Source of the DNA: an uncultured Veillonella sp.
GTDB lineage: Bacteria > Bacillota > Negativicutes > Veillonellales > Veillonellaceae
Assembly: GCA_900552715.1 (NCBI GenBank)
Contig: USAV01000105.1
Span: 1-6,428, forward strand
Length of the DNA stretch: 6,428 nt
Reading direction: 5' to 3'
A program made the position numbers and the translations under genes. Positions 1 to 4,695 of this stretch are shown here, one piece after another; position 1 is the first letter of the stretch, and each line of letters begins with the position of its first letter. The notes under the pieces are model-generated. The model was not told the DNA's origin, searched no databases, and saw nothing but the letters and a program-made list of their open reading frames with translations.

Positions 1-43
1 TCCTCTCTGGTCTCGTGGGCTCGGAGATGTGTATAAGAGACAG
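1..43 (+). other. Sequencing adapter remnant (Nextera i7 index, read-2 adapter, Tn5 mosaic end)
   Basis: These bases match the known Illumina Nextera library construct and are not genomic. Positions 10-24 are the read-2 adapter (GTCTCGTGGGCTCGG) and 25-43 are the 19-bp hyperactive Tn5 mosaic end (AGATGTGTATAAGAGACAG). Positions 2-9 (CCTCTCTG) equal the primer-strand form of Nextera index N708, and base 1 fits the last T of the flow-cell primer. The order index, adapter, mosaic end, insert is that of a library molecule, so the contig end is an untrimmed read end and genuine sequence starts at 44. It must not be annotated as a transposon. Confidence 0.97.
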
Positions 44-71
44 AACGTAATAAGTACTGGTAATACTTACA

Positions 72-115
72 CGTTAGGCGCATCTTATTTCCCAAATTTT
101 TAGATGAGCCTAACG
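72..115. repeat. Imperfect inverted repeat (14-bp arms)
   Basis: The arms at 72-85 and 102-115 pair at 13 of 14 positions; only G80/A107 mismatches. The 16-nt loop is AT-rich. No T-tract follows on either strand, so it is not a standard intrinsic terminator. It lies about 80 bp beyond the 3' end of the minus-strand hydrolase and could stabilise that transcript's end or belong to whatever gene lay to the left. A second, weaker repeat (TATACCT at 151-157 with AGGTATA at 181-187) sits nearer the stop codon. Nothing else is visible in 44-194. Confidence 0.5.
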
Positions 116-194
116 ATCGCACACGTCAATGGCTCTCTTTATGTTTATAGTATACCTCAATAACAACATAAAAACAACATAGGTATATAGTAAC

Positions 195-980
195 TTATAG
201 TATAATAGTTTCTCCACCCTCAGGGACTGCTACATGGCTTTCGATATTGGTGCCTTTGATAAATTTGCGCACATCCTTACGGCTTGTTGCTGTATGATTA
301 ACTGTATCCATATGAACAGCGATGATTTTAGCTTCTGGTTTGCGTACTACCATGCGGCCAATATCTTTTGTCCCCATAATAATACTATCTTCAAAGCTCA
401 AAATTTGAGCATATCCTGTATTCATAATAATAACATTAGGGTCGAAGCGAAGAAGGGCCTTCTCTACATCACTTGTCCAAACTGTATCGCCTACAAGGTA
501 CACAGTTGGTTCGCCTTCTGCTTCAAAAATAACGCCCATTGCATCGCCTGCTAATGGTGCGAGAACTGGATTTGCATACATTTCTACAGTGCCGTGTGAG
601 CCACCTGTTTTTCTCAATGTGATACCATTAAACTCAAGACTTTCAAAAATGATGCGTACATCATTAAAGCCTTGGGAGATAATAAGTTCTTTGTCCGCTG
701 TATTTTGCACAAAAATAGGAAGTGACTTTGGAATAGATTTAATTGCCGTGTCATCCCAATGATCGAGATGTGTGTGTGTAACTACTACCGCAGTTACATT
801 GCTTAATAGATTGTCCATTGATACAGGTAAATCAACCATAGGCATTCTTTGTTGATAGTTAAATGTTCCTTCAAAGCCAGGATAAGTATCTTTGGGTGCT
901 AAGAATGGATCAATAAGAAATGTTGTGTTTTTTATTGTTAATTTTCCTGTAGCATTTCTAATGTGAGTATATTTTGTCAT
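195..980 (-). CDS. Metallo-beta-lactamase-fold hydrolase, UlaG-like (COG2220 type)
   Basis: A 261-residue cytoplasmic protein with no signal peptide or membrane segment. The metal-binding signature of the fold is complete: THTHLDHWDD at residues 68-77 gives His69, His71, Asp73 and His74; GGSHGT supplies His129; LVGDT supplies Asp165; AVHMD supplies His223. The N-terminal strand pair ending in FLIDPFLAP (21-29) is typical of UlaG/COG2220-type proteins, which include L-ascorbate-6-phosphate lactonase and many uncharacterised metal-dependent hydrolases. Length is normal for that group. The start is supported by AAGGAG (986-991 on the complement) six bases before ATG. It is transcribed divergently from the tetR-family gene 160 bp away, which suggests that repressor controls it. 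The substrate cannot be told from sequence; a lactonase, phosphodiesterase or other hydrolase role are all possible. Family assignment is firm, function is open. Confidence 0.9.
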   Translation of the reverse strand: MTKYTHIRNATGKLTIKNTTFLIDPFLAPKDTYPGFEGTFNYQQRMPMVDLPVSMDNLLSNVTAVVVTHTHLDHWDDTAIKSIPKSLPIFVQNTADKELIISQGFNDVRIIFESLEFNGITLRKTGGSHGTVEMYANPVLAPLAGDAMGVIFEAEGEPTVYLVGDTVWTSDVEKALLRFDPNVIIMNTGYAQILSFEDSIIMGTKDIGRMVVRKPEAKIIAVHMDTVNHTATSRKDVRKFIKGTNIESHVAVPEGGETIIL

Positions 981-1020
981 AGGTATCTCCTTAATTGTAT
1001 TTTGAAAATCTAATCAAATA

Positions 1021-1037
1021 GATTACTGTTTGTAATC
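1021..1037. promoter_or_regulatory. Small inverted repeat in the hydrolase leader, possible regulator site
   Basis: GATTAC (1021-1026) and GTAATC (1032-1037) form a 6-bp inverted repeat with a 5-bp spacer. That is the same spacer length as the larger palindrome in front of the tetR-family gene, but the half-site sequence differs. It lies 41 bp upstream of the hydrolase start. It could be an operator for the divergent promoters or chance in AT-rich DNA. No convincing promoter for the hydrolase was found on the minus strand. Confidence 0.25.
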
Positions 1038-1060
1038 CCTAGAATTAGTGTACCTTGTTT

Positions 1061-1069
1061 TGTTATACT
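1061..1069 (+). promoter_or_regulatory. Probable extended -10 promoter for the tetR-family gene
   Basis: TGTTATACT is a TG-N-TATACT extended -10 element with one mismatch from TATAAT. No good -35 hexamer lies 17 bp upstream (AGAATT at 1041-1046), which extended -10 promoters tolerate. The start of transcription would fall near 1076, giving a leader of about 65 nt that contains the 1102-1128 palindrome. Confidence 0.45.
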
Positions 1070-1101
1070 AGTCTCAACAATAATTGACACTATGTTTGTT
1101 A

Positions 1102-1128
1102 ATAGACACATTGTATAAATGTGTCTAT
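1102..1128. promoter_or_regulatory. Palindromic operator candidate for the TetR-family regulator
   Basis: ATAGACACATT (1102-1112) and AATGTGTCTAT (1118-1128) are exact reverse complements, 11 bp each, around the 5-bp centre GTATA. The palindrome ends two bases before the AGGAGG of the tetR-family gene, so a bound dimer would block transcription from the upstream promoter, and as RNA it would place a hairpin beside the ribosome site. Size, symmetry and position are those of TetR-family autoregulatory operators. Which protein binds it is inferred from position. Confidence 0.75.
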
Positions 1129-1140
1129 GTAGGAGGTTAT

Positions 1141-1740
1141 ATGATAACTCGAAAAGAAATGACACGAATGTTGTTAAAAGAAGGGTTGCTTAGCTGTTTA
1201 GAAAACCATTCTTTTGAGTCTTTAACCGTAACATTGTTGTGTAAAGCATCAGGTATAACTCGTTCTACATTTTATTTACACTATAGCAATATAATGGAAA
1301 TTGTTGATGATTTAGTAGATGATGCAATCGCTTATTCGCGACCAGGAATGGTAGATAATAATAATTTACAAACTATAGCTCAAACCTTATCAGCTGCTTC
1401 TAATTCTGTTTCGCTGAGAGAAGCATATGATTCTATTTTTGATAGATTGCCCTTATGTCAGCGTATTATACGACATAAAAAGTATTTACCTTTATTTTTA
1501 GATGAACAAATTTCAGAATATGTATTACAACGAATTATACGGAGTGAAAAAGATCGGCAAGGGCTTGTTATGGCAGAAGCACTTGGGACTTCATTTGACG
1601 TGGGTGTATCCGTTTTTGTATTTTTAGTGCACGGACTATATGCTGTTAATAAACAATATAAGTGGTCCCAAAGCGATGAATGGTTAGAAGCACAGAAAGT
1701 TATCTTTGAACTCGTTTACCGTGGGTTACATAGAAAATAA
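1141..1740 (+). CDS. TetR/AcrR-family transcriptional regulator
   Basis: A 199-residue one-component repressor. The N-terminal DNA-binding domain is clear: a first helix at about residues 4-21, then LTVTLLCKASGITRSTFYLHYS (28-49, written here as one helix-turn-helix) with SG-ITRSTFY as turn and recognition helix, the family's best conserved block. Residues 50-199 are helical, poorly conserved ligand-binding and dimer region, as usual. I place the start at ATG 1141 because AGGAGG at 1131-1136 precedes it; a longer in-frame reading from TTG 1084 would run through the palindrome and has no ribosome site. The gene is AT-rich compared with narG. It is divergent from the hydrolase and convergent with narK. 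The palindrome at 1102-1128 implies self-repression, and the hydrolase is the likeliest other target. The ligand is unknown. Confidence 0.9.
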   Translation: MITRKEMTRMLLKEGLLSCLENHSFESLTVTLLCKASGITRSTFYLHYSNIMEIVDDLVDDAIAYSRPGMVDNNNLQTIAQTLSAASNSVSLREAYDSIFDRLPLCQRIIRHKKYLPLFLDEQISEYVLQRIIRSEKDRQGLVMAEALGTSFDVGVSVFVFLVHGLYAVNKQYKWSQSDEWLEAQKVIFELVYRGLHRK

Positions 1741-1792
1741 GCATATAAGGCTCACATACTTCCTTGGTGCATCTTAGGCAATACATGCTCAC

Positions 1793-1826
1793 CTAGAAAT
1801 TAGTACAGGCCTGTACTAATTTCTAG
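1793..1826. repeat. Perfect 34-bp palindrome without spacer
   Basis: CTAGAAATTAGTACAGG (1793-1809) is followed directly by its exact reverse complement (1810-1826), centred on AGGCCT. It starts 52 bp after the tetR-family stop codon. No T-tract follows in either direction, so it lacks the usual form of an intrinsic terminator, although an RNA stem of up to 15 bp with a GGCC loop could still form. The rest of 1741-1843 holds only a weak stem (GGTG near 1766 with CACC near 1790) and no gene. Alternatives are a dimeric protein site or a stabilising 3' hairpin. Confidence 0.8.
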
Positions 1827-1843
1827 AAGAGGTATATGGATGA

Positions 1844-2185
1844 GGTCAAGTCCCTAGGCCGCGACCGTTCTGTCTATTTAGAACGCATAAATTCATGGAT
1901 AACCGTAATTGCTGTGGCAGAAAATATAATTTACTATGTGATGTTCTAATACAGATCTAAATTCCAATAAAAGAACACACACAATTATCCGACTTTACTA
2001 GGTCAAGGTCCTAGGCCGCAGACCGTTCTGTCTATTTAGAACGCATAAATTCATGGACAACCGTAATTGCTGTGGCAGAAAATATAATTTACTATGTGAT
2101 GCTCTAATACAGATCTAAATTTCAATAAAAGAACACCCACAATTATCCGACTTTACTAGGTCAAGGCCCTAGGCCGCAGACCGTT
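1844..2185. repeat. Tandem duplication of a 158-bp unit plus partial third copy
   Basis: Copy 1 is 1844-2000 (157 bp), copy 2 is 2001-2158 (158 bp) and copy 3 is cut after 27 bp (2159-2185). Copies 1 and 2 differ by about six substitutions and one single-base gap (CCGCGACC versus CCGCAGACC). Each begins with GGTCAAG, a CCTAGG core and a GACC that can close a small stem, then CGTTCT...AGAACG, then an AT-rich stretch ending in CACAATTATCCGACTTTACTA. No reading frame of note crosses it. The third copy departs where the inverted arm begins. I do not recognise the unit as a named family. Copy number in the real genome may differ, because short reads resolve a 158-bp tandem repeat poorly. Confidence 0.93.
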
Positions 2186-2283
2186 AAAGTAGCTGGAGGA
2201 TAATTGTGGGTGTCTTTTATTACCAAGCTTAGATAGTAAATTATATTTTCTATTCCGTAGCTATAAGGTAGAACATGAATTTA
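2046..2283. repeat. Long imperfect inverted repeat built from the 158-bp unit, ending in the narK stop codon
   Basis: The right arm is a decayed inverted copy of the repeat unit. Exact pairings include 2133-2148 with 2198-2213 (16 bp), 2077-2095 with 2233-2251 (19 bp), and TAAATTCATG at 2046-2055 with CATGAATTTA at 2274-2283. Compared with the left arm, the right arm has lost about 17 nt (counterpart of 2096-2112) and diverged between 2252 and 2273. The right end overlaps the narK TAA (complement of 2281-2283). The layout, a left arm, apex, right arm with the left arm and apex duplicated, resembles a small palindromic mobile or extragenic element. Origin is inferred. Confidence 0.8.
2124..2221. 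terminator. Long-stem hairpin, probable bidirectional terminator between convergent genes
   Basis: A 16-bp perfect stem (2133-2148 with 2198-2213) extends through a one-base bulge at A2132 to AATAAAAG/CTTTTATT (2124-2131 with 2214-2221). On the plus strand the stem ends in CTTTTATT; on the minus strand it ends in TTCTTTTATT, so both directions finish in a T-rich tract. The 49-nt apex can fold further through ACTTTA-C/GTTAAAGT, GGTC/GACC and GGCC-CTA-GGCC. It lies between the 3' ends of the convergent tetR-family gene and narK and would serve both. The long apex is unusual for an intrinsic terminator. Confidence 0.55.
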
Positions 2284-3618
2284 TACGTTCATGTTTGCCC
2301 CTTTTCTCACATAGAACCAGAAGCAAACCGCAACTGTTACGATGTTGAATGCTAGTAGTACTGCGAATGCAGGGTGAATGTTGCCGAATGTGGAGTATAC
2401 GAAGCCGAAGATTTTAGGTGTAATGAATGCACCGTATGCAGCTACAGCAGCTACGAAACCTGTGATTAAAGAGGATAACAACGGATTGCCAAATACGTGA
2501 GGAATCATACGGAATGTAGCACCTGTTGCAAAGCCGCAGCATACGAATGTCAATACGGACATAGCAAAGAAGAATGGGAAGTTGTGCATATCTACACCAA
2601 CTGCGATCAATGCAGTAGTAGCACATAAGCCGATGAGGCTAACAAAGGTAACTTTTGTACCGCTGTTGATTTTGTCGGATAACCAACCGCCTACAGGACG
2701 AAGGGCACCTGCAACAAGTGGACCAACGAATGCGATAGATGCGAATGGAATTTCAGGGAATTCTTTACCTACCAAGAGACCAAGTGCTGCTGCGTAACCG
2801 GAGAAAGCACCGAAGGAACATGTGTAAAGTAATGTAAAAGCCCAAGTGTGTTTGTTGCCGAAGATTTGTACAAGGTTTTTAGGATTTGGTTTTTCCAATG
2901 GTAAGTTATCCATGAAACGCGTCATAAGTGCAAGGATAATTACGAGTGGCACAATCCACATGAAAGCCGCATTGGCAAGGTATACTGCGTTGCCTTTGAT
3001 AATAGCTGGTGTTACGCCAAAGACATTACCAAGTGCAGCGGAACCCATAGCAAATGGAGCTAAGAAATAGATTACAGAAACACCAAGGTTACCAACACCA
3101 CCATTGATGCCAAGGGCTGTACCTTTTTCGGATTTAGGGAAGAAGTTGCCAATGTACGCCATGGAGGACGAGAAGTTACCACCCGCTAAACCGATGAGGG
3201 CTGTTAAAATCATAAATGTCGTATAAGAAGTTGTTGTATCTTGTACTGCAAAGCCGAGCCACACAACAGGAACTAATAAAATAAGTGTGGATATAAAGGT
3301 CCAGTTCTTACCGCCCATAAGTGCAGGCATATATGTGTAGACGAAACGCAATGTAGCACCTACAAGGCCTGGTAAGGCTGCGAGTGTAAATAATTGTTCA
3401 GTTGTAAAGTGGAAACCTGCGCCATTTAATTGTGCTGCGATGGTAGCCCATAGATACCATACGCAAAAGGCTAAGGTTAAGGCAATAGTGGATATTACCA
3501 AGTTTTGTTTGGCGATTTTTTTACCAAACTTTTCCCAAAATTCGGGATTTTCTGGTTGCCAGTTCGCAACAATCTCTTTGCGACTTGCACCTACTTGAGG
3601 CATTTTCAGTTCTGACAT
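2281..3618 (-). CDS. narK: NarK-type nitrate/nitrite transporter (major facilitator superfamily)
   Basis: A 445-residue inner-membrane carrier with about 12 membrane segments, taking up nitrate and/or exporting nitrite for cytoplasmic-side nitrate reductase. The family's diagnostic residues are present: Arg91 in GATLRFVY and Arg307 in GALRPVGGWLSD match the two substrate-binding arginines of E. coli NarK (Arg89 and Arg305), with Tyr265 near the expected pocket tyrosine. The first nitrate signature covers GGNFSSS to GINGGVGNLG (146-179), the second GFATGATFRMIPHVF (362-376). The N-terminal tail with NPEFWEKFGKKIA is typical of the NarK1/NarK2 type. AAGGAG on the complement of 3626-3631 lies seven bases before the ATG, fixing the start. 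It is divergent from the Crp-like regulator and close to narG. Direction of transport cannot be decided from sequence. Confidence 0.95.
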   Translation of the reverse strand: MSELKMPQVGASRKEIVANWQPENPEFWEKFGKKIAKQNLVISTIALTLAFCVWYLWATIAAQLNGAGFHFTTEQLFTLAALPGLVGATLRFVYTYMPALMGGKNWTFISTLILLVPVVWLGFAVQDTTTSYTTFMILTALIGLAGGNFSSSMAYIGNFFPKSEKGTALGINGGVGNLGVSVIYFLAPFAMGSAALGNVFGVTPAIIKGNAVYLANAAFMWIVPLVIILALMTRFMDNLPLEKPNPKNLVQIFGNKHTWAFTLLYTCSFGAFSGYAAALGLLVGKEFPEIPFASIAFVGPLVAGALRPVGGWLSDKINSGTKVTFVSLIGLCATTALIAVGVDMHNFPFFFAMSVLTFVCCGFATGATFRMIPHVFGNPLLSSLITGFVAAVAAYGAFITPKIFGFVYSTFGNIHPAFAVLLAFNIVTVAVCFWFYVRKGANMNV

Positions 3619-3730
3619 GAGAGCTCTCCTTTAACTAAAACACATGTGATAAAGGGTAGATCTTTTCACACGAATATGTGGCACATCTCGTTTAAAAGCC
3701 TTGTAAAATGTGGTACTATAATAATAGAGA

Positions 3731-3748
3731 GTGTGCCTAAAATCACAC
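3731..3748. promoter_or_regulatory. CRP/FNR-type box, copy 1 (nearer narK)
   Basis: TGTGC-CTAAAA-TCACA (3732-3747) matches TGTGA-N6-TCACA, the site read by CRP and by Bacillus-type Fnr, at 9 of 10 positions, with an extra G/C pair outside (3731 and 3748). Its centre (3739.5) is about 122 bp upstream of the narK start. A class II position for narK would demand a -10 near 3705-3710, where the minus strand reads only CATTTT, so its exact role is unsettled. AT-rich -10-like elements (TATTAT, TATAGT on the minus strand) lie beside it. A perfect TATAAT at 3717-3722 on the plus strand has no -35 partner. Confidence 0.5.
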
Positions 3749-3779
3749 CATTATTATATAGGACAGAATATAATGTGAA

Positions 3780-3795
3780 TGTGACGAAAAACACA
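3780..3795 (+). promoter_or_regulatory. CRP/FNR-type box, copy 2 (class II position for the regulator gene)
   Basis: TGTGA-CGAAAA-ACACA matches TGTGA-N6-TCACA at 9 of 10 positions. Its centre at 3787.5 is exactly 41.5 bp before the start predicted from the TATAAT at 3817-3822, which is the standard geometry of CRP- and FNR-activated class II promoters. No separate -35 hexamer is visible, as expected when the activator replaces it. Confidence 0.6.
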
Positions 3796-3816
3796 CTTAT
3801 ATGAGAATTAATCGGT

Positions 3817-3822
3817 TATAAT
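3817..3822 (+). promoter_or_regulatory. Perfect -10 hexamer of the probable promoter for the Crp-like regulator
   Basis: TATAAT in the context GGTTATAATAGGG. The 17-bp upstream position (3794-3799) reads CACTTA and is a poor -35, while the CRP/FNR-type box at 3780-3795 lies where an activator would act. Transcription would begin near 3829, leaving a leader of about 108 nt that includes the 27-bp palindrome. Confidence 0.6.
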
Positions 3823-3871
3823 AGGGATAATATACGTAAAGTATATAGTATATGTGCCTTTTGTGCATGGC

Positions 3872-3898
3872 TGATTGTGAAAGCTACTTTCACAATCA
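3872..3898. promoter_or_regulatory. 27-bp palindrome in the regulator leader
   Basis: TGATTGTGAAAG (3872-3883) and CTTTCACAATCA (3887-3898) are exact reverse complements around CTA. The half-sites look like those of CRP (TGTGA/TCACA) and Rex (TTGTGAA/TTCACAA), but the gap is N9 rather than CRP's N6 and N7 rather than Rex's N4, each 3 bp too wide. It lies downstream of the predicted transcription start, so it could be a repressor road-block or a 12-bp RNA hairpin 38 nt before the start codon. Confidence 0.7.
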
Positions 3899-3936
3899 AT
3901 ATGGACAAATGACACTGAAAGATGCACGGTGATAGT

Positions 3937-4623
3937 ATGGAACAGGAGTTAATTAACCAGTTACTTGCATTGCCAGGAGAAACAATTCACCTTGAAAAAG
4001 GCGAGTTTTTGTTTCACGAAGGTGATATAGCAGATCATTTTTTTATTGTCCGTGAAGGGCGACTTAGTATTAAGAAATTTGAGGCAAGTGGTCATATTTT
4101 TGCTCATCGGTTGGTGGGGCCAAATAATGTGCTTGGTGAAATTCCTTTGTACGAGACGAACACCCGGACTTACGTGTTCAATGCGATTGCACGTGAAAAA
4201 TGCTCGGTATATTCCATCCGTTATGATGTTTTGGAACCAGCCATTGCAAAGGACCATTCACTGGCCATTGCAATGATGAAAATCTATACACTTCATATGC
4301 GGCGACAACAAGCCAAATACAGAGATTTGTTGTTGTATGGCAAAAAAGGTGCATTCTATTCAACACTATTGCGTTTAGCTAATAGCTATGGTATTCAACG
4401 TGATGACGGTATCTATATAGATATCGCGTTAACAAATCAAGAGTTAGCTGAATTTGCTGCCACATCTCGGGAAAGTTTAAACCGCATGCTCAGTGAGTTA
4501 CGAAAATTAGGCTATGTAGCCTATGATAAACACCATCTGGTAATCTGTGACTTAGATGCATTAATCGGATTACTCGATTTAGATAGCGACACGATCGATC
4601 CTAATATCAGTAATATCGAATAA
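3937..4623 (+). CDS. Crp/Fnr-family transcriptional regulator of the nitrate locus
   Basis: A 228-residue two-domain regulator. Residues 10-100 form the cyclic-nucleotide-binding-like beta roll (GEFLFHEGDIADHFFIVREGRLSI, then GPNNVLGEIPLYETNTRT), 105-135 the long dimer helix, and 165-200 the winged helix (LTNQELAEFAATSRESLNRM). Recognition-helix residues Arg178, Glu179 and Arg183 match the RExxxR of E. coli CRP, predicting TGTGA half-sites. The protein has only two cysteines (89 and 204), so neither an E. coli-type nor a Bacillus-type FNR iron-sulfur cluster is possible. The pocket keeps Gly-Glu (67-68) and Arg-Thr (77-78) like CRP but is one residue shorter, so cAMP binding is doubtful. I prefer ATG 3937, preceded by GGTGAT complementary to the 16S end, over ATG 3922, which has no spaced ribosome site. 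It likely controls narK, narG and itself. The signal is unknown. Confidence 0.88.
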   Translation: MEQELINQLLALPGETIHLEKGEFLFHEGDIADHFFIVREGRLSIKKFEASGHIFAHRLVGPNNVLGEIPLYETNTRTYVFNAIAREKCSVYSIRYDVLEPAIAKDHSLAIAMMKIYTLHMRRQQAKYRDLLLYGKKGAFYSTLLRLANSYGIQRDDGIYIDIALTNQELAEFAATSRESLNRMLSELRKLGYVAYDKHHLVICDLDALIGLLDLDSDTIDPNISNIE

Positions 4624-4635
4624 TTGTGGATATTC

Positions 4636-4673
4636 GCCCTTGTTGTTGGCATTGCTAACGCAAGGGCTTTTTT
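4636..4673 (+). terminator. Intrinsic terminator between the regulator gene and narG
   Basis: GCCCTTG (4636-4642) pairs with CAAGGGC (4661-4667), and the inside continues as GTTGGC (4645-4650) with GCTAAC (4654-4659, one G-U) around the loop ATT. Six T residues follow (4668-4673). This is a textbook Rho-independent terminator, 13 nt after the regulator stop codon. Only 22 nt separate the T-run from the narG ATG. Confidence 0.9.
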
Positions 4674-4695
4674 GTAGTTTTAAGGAGGACACGAG

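Noticed and set aside
25..43. Tn5 mosaic end suggesting a real transposon
   Set aside because: It is joined to the Nextera read-2 adapter and an index in library order, so it comes from library preparation.
234..554. Plus-strand reading frame of 106 codons
   Set aside because: It lies wholly inside the well-supported hydrolase on the other strand, has no ribosome site and no family features.
1084..1089. Perfect TTGACA as a -35 element
   Set aside because: The nearest -10-like sequence (TATAAA at 1114) is 24 bp away, and nothing suitable lies at 16-18 bp.
1084..1140. Upstream TTG start for the TetR-family gene, adding 19 residues
   Set aside because: The extension runs through the operator palindrome and lacks a ribosome site, while ATG 1141 has AGGAGG in place.
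1844..2185. CRISPR array or integron attachment sites
   Set aside because: Repeats are 158 bp in direct tandem without unique spacers, and there are no cas or integrase genes.
2582..3070. Plus-strand frames inside narK
   Set aside because: They are antisense shadows of the transporter, with no ribosome site or recognisable protein features.
3667..3680. CACA-N6-TGTG repeat near narK as a CRP/FNR box
   Set aside because: The half-sites face the wrong way (CACA outside TGTG), so it does not fit TGTGA-N6-TCACA.
3922..3936. ATG 3922 as start of the Crp-like regulator
   Set aside because: No ribosome site lies at a workable distance; ATG 3937 has GGTGAT four bases before it. It remains possible and adds only five residues.
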